The translations under genes were made by a program, and so were the position numbers. From Humulus lupulus (taxonomy: Eukaryota > Streptophyta > Magnoliopsida > Rosales > Cannabaceae): a stretch of 64,000 bases of DNA. Below are positions 8,614 to 20,043 of the stretch, one piece after another (position 1 is the first letter of the stretch; the number at the start of each line of letters is the position of its first letter). The notes beneath the pieces were generated by a model. The model was not told the DNA's origin. It did not search any database and saw nothing but the letters and a program-made list of their open reading frames with translations. Where the stretch lies: the NCBI RefSeq assembly GCF_963169125.1, contig NC_084799.1, forward strand, positions 67,262,143-67,326,142. The letters run 5' to 3'.

Positions 8614-11238
8614 TTAAGAAGGAGGAGCATTCTCCTTGGCCTTCTCAGCATCTTCCTTGGCCTTCTCAGCGTCAGTATCCTCCCCGGCTCCCTCCGCCTC
8701 ATCTCGAGCAGTCTCCTCATCATCCAGCTGAGCCCGCCATTGGGCCACGAGCTTCGCTTCAAGAGGGCCTAAGAAGCTGGTGTCGAGGTCGACATTGTTG
8801 GCCCAGATTCTGTACATGGCCATGTCGACTGCCCGGTCCTTCTTCTCCTTAAACTCTTCGAGAAGACGAGTCTTTTCACCCTCCATGATCTCGAAAGTGA
8901 CGACCTTCTCTTCTTCAAGCTTGGCATTGGTCTCCTTGACCCGAGCATTTTCCTTTTCAAGCTCCGCGAGCCGGGCATTCAGCTTTTCAAGCTCGGAAGA
9001 CTTGGCCTTTAGCTCCTCAGCTCCTGCCTCCACCTTTGCTTTTGTTGCCTTGAGCTCGTCACTCAGTTTGAGTTGAAGATCCTTCGCCTCCTAAGCAAGA
9101 GACATGCTCGAATGGACCTCGTTGTTCAGCTTATAATTGAGCTGGGCAGAGACAACAAGAGTCTGGCATACAAAGAAATCAAATTAGCATATGGACCAAG
9201 TGTAAATACGGCTAATACCAAAAAATGAGGGAAGTTACCGCAGCAGTGAGCTCGATACTCTTCTCATAAAGTGTATTGCAGTCTCGAGCATTATTCAAAA
9301 ACAGCCAATGATGGGCGTCAAAGCCATTAAAGCTCTGGCCCACTCGAGACAGAATGTCCGAGCCAAGTGTAGCCCCGTGGGGTTTGACAGCATTGTCAAT
9401 TGCATACTCATTGACGTGAGTAGAAATCGACAACTTGCGTGTTGTGGAAACTGAGAGTTTTCTCGGAGGTGGGTCGAGTGTTGAGTGAACCATGATTGGA
9501 GGGGGTTGGAGATCGACCGTAGTGGACGCTTCGACCCGAGGAGTCAGCTCCACAGCCGGGCTTATAGCAACTGGAGCTGGTGGAGGAGGTGTCTTCTCAG
9601 TCCTCTTGAGGACCTTGGCGGGTCGCTCGGACTTCCGCGAGCCCCTCGGGCGCTTACTTCTCTTGGCCCCGCCACTCTCTAGGATGTTCTCAAGGTCGGA
9701 GTCCGTCTTGCCTGCACATTTACACCACATTATGAGTTATCCCAAAAAAAATAAAATTTAACATGATACAGACAGACAAGGGATAAAAAGACAAGTGGAG
9801 AAAAACCCAATTGGAACTCTCCCCCGAGCTTGTGCTCGGCGACCACGAAATTCCCCCATCTTCAGAAGAGGCGGGGGGAGTATCTTCCCTATAGGTGGAT
9901 GTCAACCTCGAAAGGTCCCTATAGTCGTTAGTCCCGTATTAGATGACTATTCCGTTCAATACATCGTTCAGGCTATACATGGTGTCGTATTTCCCGAGCC
10001 AGCTATCGGACCTATGTACCCTCTCATCTACCCAATACCATACATAAAAAAGGTTCCTATCGTCCTTACACAATACTAATCTATCTGGCTTATGTTTTAG
10101 TAGTGAGGGAGACCACAAATCAGAGCTAAGGATGACTATACCTTGTTCATCCGAGCCCGAGCTCGAGGCCTCGTCGTTGGCCTCATTCCCCGATTGTGGA
10201 CTCCTTTCACGTTGAGCCAGAGATGGAGGCCTCGCATCTCTCCTTGGGGGGAGGTTTCCGGTCGACTGAGGCATGAGCTCCCACCGGTCGTACTTCTTGT
10301 TGGACCAGTCACATGTAGACTGATCCTCCCCTAAGAGCCCACATGCCCGGAGCTTGCCTTCATGTAGGAGGTAGGAGAGGGATCTCCTACCATAGGGAAG
10401 TTGGAGTAGAGTTTCTCTATGCTCCCTCATCTCCGTGGTGGGGGTAGGGCGATGGTAGTTGGCTGGAAGATGAAACACATTTCAACTAAGCACGAGCCTA
10501 AAACAAAGTTCGAGCACAAAATAGAGGGAAGTTGAGATACTTACGAATCCGTCTAAAAGAGTAGAATCGAGACAGGGCTAGGCCATCTGTCCAGAAGAAG
10601 GCATTCTTAAAATTAGGAGGGTGGTTAGGAAGATCTTCAAACATCTTCTTCTCCTTGGGATAGCTCAAGAGATAGTAGAAGCCATCTCCTCCCCGAGCTC
10701 GAGAGGGATTGCTTTCGAAGCAAAAGAGATATAAGATCTCCTCTAGCGAAGGTCCTTTCCACATCAACTCGTGGTACAGCGACCTCAGGGCAGACAGAAC
10801 CCTGTAAGAATTGGTGTTGAGCTGGAAGGGAGCCAACCCAATAAAGTCTGTGAAGTCCTTGAAAAAAGAATTCAAGGGCAGTATCGCCCCTGCCTTCATA
10901 TGCTTCTGGCTCCAAGCTGCGTATCTCAGCTTGTTGTCAGGATTTCCATCTCCTAGAGCGCGACAACTCTGCTCGTGGGAGGTCGGAGCTCGACACCTCA
11001 GCGAGCCCGATAGTCCTATGCCGTGAAAGGCCATAATATCAGCTATCTGACCTAACGACGTAATCGAGCTCCAGTAATGCTCGGTCTCGAAGAATTCTCT
11101 CCTCGGCTGCGAGGTAGAAGGTTCCCCCATCAGCGAAAATTGAAGAGCGCCCGGCTTGAAGGCGATTGTAACTTTGAGTGTAGGATCGAGAGGAATCGGT
11201 CTAAGCTCGTTGTTCGGATTCGGATAAAGGGTGACCAT
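8614..11238 (-). pseudogene. Element A antisense extra gene (coiled-coil, PF04195-like), spliced and partly decayed
   Basis: Read on the minus strand, the main coding exon starts at 11238 and holds a domain resembling the plant 'putative gypsy type transposon' family: 'YAAWSQKHMKAGAILPLNSF', 'IGLAPFQLNTNSYRVLSALR' and 'LFCFESNPS'. Further open segments at 10478-9939, 9730-9240 and 9162-8614 encode Ser/Pro/Lys-rich linkers and a Glu/Lys-rich coiled coil (9033 to 8700). A clear intron lies at 9238-9163 (GTAAC...CAG, 76 bp). The segments between 10500 and 9730 are not resolved into exons. Order and domains match the antisense genes of B, C and D, but sequence identity is low. Function is unknown. 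Confidence 0.75.
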
Positions 11239-12140
11239 TAATCTTTTCCTCTTCCCTTCTTTGACCTCGTCTATCTGACGTCAGAAGTGGTCTCGAGTGT
11301 CCTCTTGCTCACGCCTCAGTTCGTGCTCCCGAATTAAGCGTTGGTTCTGGGTAAAAGGAGATTCCGGGCTCGAAGCTACTAGTGAGTAAGGAATCGCGAG
11401 CTTTGACCCCCACCACTTTCCCGAATTCTGCGGCATGTAACAAGAAAGCAAAAGGGTGAGAGCCAAGCGAACAAGAAATAAAGAGACAAATAGTACCAAG
11501 CTCGAATGATCGAGGATACAAGTCAAGCTCGATCCAAATGATGAAGCCAATCTCAGAGGGTGTATTCCACCGAAAGGAGGGAAGGTGGATAAGTTATGGG
11601 AAATCCCAAAATATTAGGGAAAAAAGGTGGTGGTTATTAAAAATGTGATATTTTTGGGAATCGTGCATTCCTTAAAAAACCCGGATTTTGTACTTGTTAT
11701 CTTGGTGTGCAAGATATGGTCTCTGAAATTTGAAAACCCAAAAAAAAGGAACCATATTTGGACCTTCTTTCATAAAAACTAGGTTTGAATCTAATGTCTA
11801 TCAATCGAAGCACCCTAATCCTAGTGCATTAAGCTAATGAATGGGTCGAAAATAAATCCTAGTGCCCATGGTGTAACAGAAGCATAAACATACGTGAAGA
11901 AAAATAAATGTATATATAATGCAAAGAAGCCATGAACTGAAAACTTACACAATGTGATCGGTGGAAACAGAGAAATGGATGATTGAATGAGTGGTTGCAA
12001 GTGCAATCTCACTGAGTCAAAAAGTCCAACGTTGCTTTGTCTTCTCGGCTTGGAGAACATGCAAGAACTGGGCAAAAGTTTCTGGTTTTTTCTCTCTGAG
12101 AATTTGAACATGAAAGAAAAATGAAGAAGACGACCGGAGG
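11239..12140 (-). other. Leader region of element A antisense gene
   Basis: This lies between the antisense TATA box (12141-12150) and the main coding exon start at 11238. A plausible splice donor (ATTGT|GTAAGTTTTC) occurs on the minus strand near 11950, so 12120-11951 may be a first exon, as in B and C. Short open stretches occur (for example 11550-11281) but I cannot support them as coding. Confidence 0.5.
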
Positions 12141-12150
12141 CTTATTTATA
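12141..12150 (-). promoter_or_regulatory. TATA box of element A antisense gene
   Basis: The minus strand reads GGCCTATAAATAAGCC over this position, a good plant TATA box, about 270 bp inside the 3' LTR boundary and upstream of the antisense gene. Elements B and C have TATA boxes in the equivalent place (33491 and 32405). Confidence 0.65.
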
Positions 12151-12410
12151 GGCCTATGGAGATGTTAAAAGTTGAACTAATCTGGGCCATTGGCCAGATT
12201 TCGTATCAGATCTGACGCCCAGGGACAAGTGAAATGATAGTATGCAAAATGAGGGCAGGCGAATAGACATGGGAAGAGTTTCAAGGCACTCAAGTACCTT
12301 GAGTGAGCAATAGCCAACTGACGCGTGTCCATACTCGAGTGTGTGACAGAACGGTTCCCAAAGAAAGTAGTTCAAAAGTTTCCTTCTCATAGGATTCGAA
12401 CTAATACTTT

Positions 12411-12423
12411 TGAGGGGGCAAAA
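12411..12423 (+). other. Polypurine tract of element A
   Basis: TGAGGGGGCAAAA lies immediately before the 3' LTR start TGTTACACCC at 12424. Confidence 0.8.
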
Positions 12424-13237
12424 TGTTACACCCAGATTTCAAGACTCGAGATTGTGACCTCGAAAGCTGGACTCGTCAAGTGTGAGCTCGAGATATCTAA
12501 AATGCATGTCCGTGGCCCAGATGTCAAACCCTCGAATCAAGATGGAAACCTCGAAGTTCTTTCTGAGCTCGAAAGAACTTAGCATCGGGGTATATTCGTT
12601 GTCGGGTGTCTTCGGATCAAGTACCCCGAGCTTAGCAAGAGTACAAGCTCAGAATGTAACAACCTCGATGGTATATACCCGCTCTGAGCTGGTCTTAGAG
12701 TAAGGCGGCTAGTTCGTAACTTATCTATAGACCTGGACCGACATGATGCTGATTGCCGACCTCGAAAGATTTAATGGGTCATCTGATGTAACACGTTCCA
12801 TGCATTTAAACATATTTATTGTTGTAACATCCCAACATTAAAGGGATATTAACAAGTCTATTATTCACCCCCTGGTCTTCAAGGGATGTTTCCTTGTATA
12901 TAGGAGTTATAGTATTTAATATCATTATTTTAATTAATAAGCAGAAGTATCTTCCCGAAATATGTGGGAATGAACTCTGAAAACTCTCTATAAATAGAGA
13001 GTTCATGAGCATTTGTAAAGGATGGATCTTTTGATATACGGAGAGAAATTCTAGAGAATTCGTCCCTGAAGGATTTCCAGAAAACTCCAAGTCTTAATAA
13101 AATAGACTCGTGGACTAGGTAGAGTTAACTGCTGAACCACGAAAAATTGTTGTTGTTCTACCATATTATTCGTCTGCGCTATAGTTCTTATTGTTTAATT
13201 GCTCTACATTTTAAGTTGACGAAAAATGACATCAACA
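12424..13237 (+). repeat. 3' LTR of element A (814 bp)
   Basis: It begins TGTTACACCC just after the polypurine tract and ends ACATCAACA. It is homologous to the solo LTR at 4098-4892. The U3 part is rich in 'ctcga' motifs. A palindromic TATA region lies at 12984-13001. The last 23 bases are a decayed form of the GTTGACG...CGTCAAC hairpin seen at the end of the solo LTR. Directly after it comes copia LTR sequence. The first flanking bases, GGTAT (13238-13242), should match the unseen left target duplication. Confidence 0.92.
12984..13001 (+). promoter_or_regulatory. TATA box inside a near-palindrome (element A LTR)
   Basis: CTCTCTATAAATAGAGAG is a near-palindrome centred on a TATA box, matching the one at 4631-4650 in the related solo LTR. 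It is the probable LTR core promoter. Confidence 0.7.
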
Positions 13238-13635
13238 GGTATTTAAACAAGTATTAACAAATCACATCTGGTCAAGCTCTACATACTCTCAGCATGCAAA
13301 GTACCTCCACTAAAGTATCCTACTACACTAGTAACTCGGATCTGGGTCACATGTATTCATAATACTAGTTGACCGTACTAGCAGTAATTAATCTAAAGAT
13401 TCCATAACTTTATTTTACTACGAACTGTTTTATGTTTATTATCTTAATCCCGATCCTCCCATACCAATATGAGATTAAGATCACATAGATAAACTTTAGA
13501 ATTTTTTGATATTCACTTAATATTATCATATAATATCGGACATAGTCTATATATATAATAATAATTCAATTCAATTATTTATTTCATTTAAAATATTTGT
13601 CAACTAAAATTGCTTTAAGGGCACTATTCCCAACA
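13238..13635 (-). repeat. Host copia 3' LTR, first about 400 bp only
   Basis: On the minus strand it begins TGTTGGGAATAGTGCCC at 13635, after the polypurine tract, and runs to 13238, where element A's LTR cuts it. The remainder should lie left of element A, outside the window. Confidence 0.8.
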
Positions 13636-13650
13636 ATCTTCCACTTGCCC
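13636..13650 (-). other. Host copia polypurine tract
   Basis: The minus strand reads GGGCAAGTGGAAGAT immediately upstream of the LTR start, almost the same as the tract of copia-2. Confidence 0.75.
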
Positions 13651-14699
13651 TAAATCAAATTGAGGCATCTCTTTTAATATGTCAATCATATTCTCCTAAC
13701 CGATTTTGCCTAACAAAGTCTTTGTAACAGTTTTGTAAGAAACTGTTTTGAAGTTATCTTTAAGCTTATTACATCAATTATGTAAAATTTTCTTGAATTA
13801 AATTATACTTCATTTCATGTGCTTTACCCTCTCATGATTTCTTGTTCTTCTAGAATAGTTGTATCTCCATTGCTTTCGCAATGAGATACTAGTTATTTAT
13901 TCTAGTCTGAAACCCTTTCCAGAATGACAAAGAACTTAACTATGTCAAATATCCTATTTAACTGCTCGTAGCTGTTCTATATCGGCTCTTGTGGTGAAGC
14001 ATATAAATCTGAAATGTCTAGTACATTTCCAGATTAATGTGTCTCCTCCACAATTATGGATGTTGATTTTGATATCAATCTTTGAAGATTTAACATCATA
14101 TCATTCTTAGGGATTTTAGATCTCTGCCTTAATGCACATACATATAATCTCTATTATATTAAAGATACTCAAAATCAAGTCCTTAAAATTATACAATGAC
14201 TCAATCCATAATGGATTGACAACTGCTGACTATTCCCACCGTTTAACAAATGTCAATTCGAAGATATAACATTCGATACATTAAACAGTCGATCAATGAG
14301 TTGTAGGAATAAATGTCTCATGTCCTCTTTACTAGTAAAAGAATAAATGGACATTTATTATTTAGATAATACATTTTTTCTTACCGGGAAGGCAAAAAAC
14401 ATTTCTTGGATTTTTGTAAACTAAAGTATTTAAGCTTCTTATCTATATAAGTTGCTTGAGACAGAGCCAAATGATTGTTCTTTCAATCTCTACAGAATTG
14501 AATGTACAGAACATTCTTGGCTTTTCTAAATCTAATATTTAGAAATGTTTAGCTAACCATTTCTTTTCTATTGATGATATCTCTACATCATTCCCAATGA
14601 TTAGAACGTTGTCGATATTAAGAATAAGAATCACAACAGAATCTTTCTGGTTGAGATCTACAAATGATTTTGTCATGTCAGCCATTCAGTAAAGACTAC
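13651..14699 (-). pseudogene. Host copia RT to RNase H remnant
   Basis: On the minus strand, just inside the Harbinger junction, the sequence translates in pieces that match copia RT. 'SLLNG', a stop, then 'RSQPERF' corresponds to the usual 'AFLNG...QPEGF' block. A decayed catalytic box 'NIDNVLIIGND' follows near 14610-14575. The remainder to 13651 is very decayed; a KHM-type RNase H end is possible near 13840-13800. Stops and frameshifts are frequent, so this copy is old. Confidence 0.65.
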
Positions 14700-14702
14700 T
14701 TA

Positions 14703-14718
14703 GGGTCTGATTGGTTCG
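14703..14718. repeat. Left terminal inverted repeat of the Harbinger element
   Basis: GGGTCTGATTGGTTCG directly follows the TTA duplication at 14700-14702. AT-rich subterminal sequence with several 'tgattggtt' echoes (near 14800, 14850 and 14895) follows, as is common next to Harbinger ends. Confidence 0.85.
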
Positions 14719-15119
14719 CGATTATAAAACTGTATTTTTGAAAGTGGGATTCTGAAATGAAAATCTGACTTTAGTGATTAAAAACATGTTTTTGAAAATG
14801 TGATTGGTTCAATGTGAGTAAACTGTTTTTTAGTTTTAAAAAATTGAATCTGTGATTGGTATTAAATTTGAAAATGTAACAGAAACTGAATACGTGATTG
14901 GTTGAGCCGAATTTGAATATTATTTTAATTTTATATATTTTATATACATAGGTTGTATAATATTAAATTTTTATTTATCAATAGATTTAATTAAGTAAAA
15001 TTTAATTATGTTGATAAATTAAAATTTAATAATAGTTCATTGATGAAATTCATAACAATATTGCATTGTTATTAATTTTGATTTTCTTTTCTAAATTAAA
15101 GTTACATTTTTTTAATTAA

Positions 15120-16562
15120 CTAAACATTGTTGTTATAACTAAGCCAAATTTGTCCAGCAATGTCATCTCTAACATTTTCCATCTGAGCCCTATAAGCTTG
15201 ACTGAAATTAATCTGTGGTGCCTCAAAAATTCCTGCTTCATCTCCTTCTTGTTGGTTTTCCATTGTTGTATTAGATTGGCTTTCAGTTCCTTCAATATCT
15301 TCAACAAGTGTGGCATCAACTAAATATTGTTCAAATATTCTACCATTAATAGAATGCATTTTGATCCAGTTGTGGATAGTGCAACATGATATTGGTATTC
15401 GACGTTGCTTTCCAAGCAAGTATGGAGGCATTGACTTCAAAATTGGAAACCTGGCTTTTAGAAGTCCAAAACAACGTTCAATCACATTACGCAATGATGA
15501 GTGCCTATAATTGAATAACTCCATTGCACTTCTAGGATGGTTCCCTCTTCCTCTAAAGCGACGTAAGTGATAACGTTCACCATGATATGGTGCTAGAAAC
15601 CCAGACATATTTGGATAGCCATAATCAACAACATAGTATTTACCTATATTTAAATCACTTATTATTAACAAGGGAATGTGAAAGAAAATTATAATGCATC
15701 AAGACAAGTGTAATTTAAGACCTGGTGGTGGCATAGGAAAGTTATCATATTTTTTAATTGCATCAAGAAGCACTCGAGAGGCATTGGCTGTTACTTCTCA
15801 TCCAGCGTAGACATAAGTAAACATCATATTAAAGGAGCATGAAGCCATTACATTTTGTGTTACATCTACTTTTCTTCCTCTATATGCAAGTTGTTTTAGA
15901 GCTGGTGCAACTGCACTTACATGATTACCATCAATTGCTCCAACACAATCCTACATAACAAATCAGATAAATCATTACCAACTTCAATTAAATTGATATG
16001 AATTATAACATCTATTTTATTAAAATTAATAAATAAAATTTACCTTAAACCATGGGATATATTTCAAATTATTTTGAATTTCTGCTTGCACAGTGTTAAA
16101 GTGAAGATGCCTTATTACTTCATTTTCTAAATAACACAATGCATCTAGCACTCTACCAAACAGACGATAAACAGTTTCTACCAAATGTTGATATCTTTCG
16201 GCCACAGTCCTAACTAGTTGGTTGTGTGTTACTATCCATAGAAACATGAAAACAACTTCTTCAACACTAATTACCCTGTCATGTTCTATGACTTCCATTT
16301 CAACTAATCGACGACACAAAGATCTAAAAGTATTAACGTCCATTCTAATTGTGTAAAACAATCTATCAGGATTTCTATTTAGTAGCTCAAGTAAATATTG
16401 ACGTCAAGACATATCTGAAGTGCGTAGTGGTCGTCTAATCTGTTGAGATTTTTGCATCTCATGTATCCGATTAGCCATGAGAACTTGACCAATTAATTCC
16501 TCGCTTGATGAAGACGAAGTATCACCAAATAATATTTCAAACTCCTCATCTGAATCGTCCAT
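15120..16562 (-). pseudogene. HARBI1-like DDE transposase, three exons, inactive
   Basis: Minus-strand exons are about 16562-16044, 15950-15722 and 15643-15120, with GT..AG introns between them. Exon 1 holds the helical N-terminal region ('MDVNTFRSLCRRLVEMEVIE'). Exon 2 starts with 'DCVGAIDGNHV', which carries the first catalytic Asp. The second catalytic Asp block, normally Asp-Ser-Arg-Val, reads Ala-Ser-Arg-Val near 15788-15777, and a TGA precedes it at about 15801. Exon 3 holds 'NVIERCFGLLKARFPIL' with the catalytic Glu. Another stop lies near 16409. The enzyme would cut and paste the element; this copy cannot. Confidence 0.88.
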
Positions 16563-16743
16563 CTTAGGCACCTAATTATGAGAGCAATAAAAGTTCAATC
16601 AAGATAATAAACACCAAGTCAAGTTCATTACACATTATCTAAGAAAATGTAAACTTCATGGTTTAGTAGTTCATAACAGACAAAGTCATAATAAATAAAA
16701 AATTTTAAATCAATGAATCAAGATAAGCACGTTGACGCTCCTA

Positions 16744-17739
16744 ATTCATTCTCATGAATATTCCACGCCATTCTGGGGTTGCTACAAACTCATGCAACAA
16801 TTTGAGGTATATTTTGTTATCCAGATCTGGAATACCAAGAATGTTTTGACAATCTTCCACATTGTAAGAATTAGCGACATTGCTGGTTTCCTCTCTAATT
16901 CTCCTTTCTCTCACTTCATAATACTTACGCATAGTCTCACTCTGTGTTAATGATGCCTCAGTCTTAGCATAAATACTTTTCGCAAGTTCTTCCATCACTT
17001 GGTCGAAGGCAGCATTAGCCCCTTTGTTCTTTTTCTCTTTTGGTTTTGGTGCATCTGGTGGAGCATAATTAGCTCGACAACGTACACCAATAAATTCTTC
17101 TTCCTCTCCATAATTATCACCATCAAATTCAAAACCAACATCAACATGTTCCCAGTGCCAACAAAATGACACTCTTGTTGGCGTTCCTCAACTAAAGAAT
17201 GCAGAAGTTGAGTGGAGACATAACTCATACCACCAGTGGCTATTGTATTATTGAATATTTCTCCAAGCATCTCATAATGTTGCAATCCTTTTTTTTCGAA
17301 ATCTCTTCGCATTTGGATATTTCTAAAAAAATTTAAAAACACACTACATTACTACATAACATGAATTTAGAATAATAAAGTAATCAACAACACAAGTATA
17401 GTATAAGTCTATTACCTTTAGATAAGTATCCCATACTTCACCACTTGCTGTAACAATATTTGTTTGAGGATCCCATCCCATACCAGTTTGTTCTAAAAGA
17501 TGAGAAAATTATCGATGTGCCTTTCTCAACCAATTGAATTTGGATTTCAATTGAGGCATTTTATATCTCTTTCCAAAAGAATTAAATATGTCATTTTCTA
17601 TTTTTAGCCATCCTTTTTTGTCCAAGGTTGTTTTTTGTAATTAGTTTTTGGCCTCTTCATACAGAAGACCAATAAAATGTGATTCAATAGCCTCAAGCCA
17701 AGAAGCATGATCGTCAATGTCTACATTCTTCGCATCCAT
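16744..17739 (-). pseudogene. Myb/SANT-like partner protein of the Harbinger element
   Basis: Minus-strand exons are about 17739-17416 and 17322-16744, with an intron of GTAAT...TTTAG (93 bp). Exon 1 has the Trp-rich trihelix-like domain common in plant Harbinger ORF2 proteins and their host relatives ('KSKFNWLRKAHR', then 'GMGWDP'). Exon 2 ends with an 'EFVATPEWRGIFMRMN' tail. A frameshift lies near 17165-17175 and stops near 17640 and 17511. In known Harbinger systems this protein helps transposase reach the nucleus and bind the ends. It precedes the transposase on the same strand. Confidence 0.8.
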
Positions 17740-18767
17740 CTAATCATAATTTTAAGTATCACAATCTATGTCTTCATAAATAATGCTTATTTTAAATTTA
17801 TTAGCCCATGCTTTCAAAATCAAACATTCAAATCAAAGAATTCCATGATGTAAAGAAAGTAGAGAGAGTGAGAAAAAGAGCTCACCTCAGATGTTGCAGA
17901 TTGGGAACAAAGGGACTATAATGGTTCACTACCAAGCTTATTCTCTGCATTACAATATACAACCATTAAAAAAGTCAATTTTACCATAAATATTTAATAA
18001 AGAAATAATTATGCAAAGAATATTTTCTTTGTGTTGCAATCAAAATCTAGGCACAAACTAATATAAGTCCAAGAGTTGAGTTAGCTCACAATCATAGGCA
18101 AGTGCATAGAAAAGTGAAGTGCTTCCCTCGAGTACAATATACTAAATATCCCAGCCAAAGTAGTCAACATTAATTAAAAAGTATCAACACATTTTTCATA
18201 AACTGTGTTTGAATAAATGGTAGTATGAAGATCCAAAAGCAAAAACATCAACACCTATATAGAAAAATGACAAGCCCAAAAGGTGACCTACTTCCGAGCT
18301 AGTTATTTTCCTTTAACCATTATCATTTGTCAAACAACAAAATCTAAAAGTAAAAGGGGAGAAGTATATATCTTTCAGTTAAACAGAGTAAAAATTACAC
18401 TAACTAAGCAACTAGGAATGAGAAATTTAAAATCACATTACGGGGTTGTAGATAAGATTTTTTCCAATGTTAATAAAGCCTAAAGAAAATAGCACAACAA
18501 AATACACAAGTGAAATATAAAATAACGAGGATAGCCTACACAACATGGTTGCATCCTTAGTCTAGTGCAGTCCTTAATTAATATTCCTTTTAGCACTCAC
18601 AATTTACAAGAACATATAACCATAAACATTATCTAATACCACTCAAAACAAGACAATTAGCACAAATACAATTGGAGCCTAAGACATTAAACATTATAAT
18701 CATGCTCTAGATTTATACTATGTTTTGTGATATATATATATATGGAAGACTTCTCAATGGTTATTAT
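17740..18767. other. Non-coding Harbinger interior
   Basis: AT-rich sequence upstream of the Myb-like gene. I see no supportable gene. It should contain that gene's promoter; no clear TATA box could be assigned. Confidence 0.5.
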
Positions 18768-19224
18768 CCGTGGATGGTTACCATAAATCACTAAACAATT
18801 TACGAAATGAGAATTTACTCATTTGGTACCCTGTATTTTTACAAAGTATCGTTTTGGTACCATTTTTTTTCTTCAATAATGCTCATATGGTACTCTGTAT
18901 TTTTAAATCATACATATTTGGTACTCTAGACTCATCTTTGATAAAAAAAAATTATCAATATGACCAAACTGCCATAAGTTATAGATAATTAAGTAATTAA
19001 ATTTGATTTTGGAACTCATATAATTGAAAGCAACTTGATTAAATTGGTAAAATTTTATTAATTAACTTTGAGTTTAGGGTAATAAATATGTACGATTTTA
19101 AAATACATGGTACTAAATATGTATGATGTCAAAATACAGGGTACCAATGAACATTATTGTAAACATAGGGTACCAAAATGATACTTTACAAAAATATATG
19201 GTACCAAATGGTAACCTACCCTTA
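18768..19224. repeat. Inverted-repeat MITE built on 'tttggtacc' arms
   Basis: The left arm (about 18818-18920) and right arm (about 19100-19222) are reverse complements of each other. Examples are 'atttggtaccctgtattttt' at 18820 against the right arm ending 'atatggtaccaaat' near 19209, and 'caataatgctcatatggtac' against 'gtaccaatgaacattattg'. The outer end is 'gggtaggttaccat' on the right and 'gtggatggttaccat' on the left, the left arm carrying an extra 35 bases or so. It has no coding capacity, and I could not confirm a target duplication. Confidence 0.7.
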
Positions 19225-19531
19225 AAAAATTTGTTTTATCAAGTAGTAATTCTTTTTTGTTTCTTCTTTACTAGAACACAAGCAGTAAATTCTAGCATAT
19301 AACAAAGCATTTTCCAAGCCCAAAAAATTCTTTGCCGAGAACCACCCCTTTCAAATATAAACTTATATCTAAACATGAAAGCAGCCCCATTTACACCATA
19401 GAATCAGATAAGAACATCAACCCAGGAAAGGATTTTCCTCCGCCATTTTTAATGAACAATTGAGAGCTTCTATTTCATAGCATATTAAAACGATAAACTC
19501 TCATAACATATATAAATATATACATACACAC
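19225..19531. other. Harbinger interior between MITE and solo LTR
   Basis: AT-rich, non-coding; nothing specific seen. Confidence 0.5.
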
Positions 19532-19562
19532 TATAGCGTCCTAAAATTTTACTTAGCTAGAT

Positions 19563-19600
19563 AGTAGTAGTAGTAGCAGTAGCAGTAGTAGTAGCTGTAG
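19563..19600 (+). repeat. TAG/CAG trinucleotide microsatellite
   Basis: Runs of 'tag' with interspersed 'cag' lie near the start of the solo LTR. The homologous place in the other solo LTR (near 26350-26385) has scattered 'tact' units but no array. Confidence 0.8.
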
Positions 19601-19980
19601 AATTTTAGTTTTCGTGGATATTGCCTCAAGCCGGGATTTAGTTAGAGACTCGTAGAAATAGTTGTGGATTTTATAAGTTTAGCCTATAGTTTAGAAATAT
19701 TAATTTTATCATAATGTTTGATTAATAAATATGGTCATAAGAATATTATTTATTATAACCTAAGGTTTAGATAGAATAATTAAGAGTGTGGCACTTGTCA
19801 CGTGTATGTTTATTAAGGAATTAAGGATTTTTTATGAATAGTTTAATTTAAAGAAAGATGTAGACGCTCTAGAACCTTCCTTCATCTATTAGGATTACGT
19901 TTTACTCAGTCAAAGTAGTTTTAATCAATTTCAAATTATCCTGAAGTGTGCAAAAATGTGTTTAAAATATCAGCGTATGC

Positions 19981-20043
19981 CGATATATCGCAGCTATAAG
20001 GACCGATATATCGCAGCTATAAGGACCGATATATCGCAGCTAT
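19981..20043 (+). repeat. 23-bp tandem repeat holding the palindrome CGATATATCG
   Basis: Units start at 19981, 20004 and 20027. Each begins CGATATATCGCAGCTATA. The palindrome recurs as GCGATATATCGC near 20109-20120 and in imperfect form near 20143. The related solo LTR has it near 25899, 25969 and 25991. Confidence 0.9.

Larger units (their letters stand above)
1..13237 (+). mobile_element. Element A: Ty3/gypsy Tat-type LTR retrotransposon, 5' end outside window
   Basis: The element runs from inside gag at base 1 to the end of its 3' LTR at 13237, where old copia LTR sequence resumes. Order seen: gag tail, protease, RT, RNase H, second RNase H, integrase (split by an insertion at about 3425-7129), spacer with tandem repeats, an antisense gene (11238 to 8614), polypurine tract and 3' LTR. 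The second RNase H and the extra antisense gene are known marks of the plant Tat lineage of Ty3/gypsy elements; the lineage call is inferred from them. The 5' LTR, primer site and most of gag lie left of the window. Stops, frameshifts and mutated catalytic motifs show that it is dead. Confidence 0.9.

Noticed and set aside
11821..12111. 96-codon minus-strand frame as a small protein gene
   Set aside because: It overlaps the predicted leader exon and the splice donor near 11950 and shows no known motif.
16744..17739. A host Myb/trihelix or L10-interacting MYB-like gene
   Set aside because: It lies between Harbinger terminal repeats next to the transposase and is frameshifted, so it is the transposon's own partner gene.
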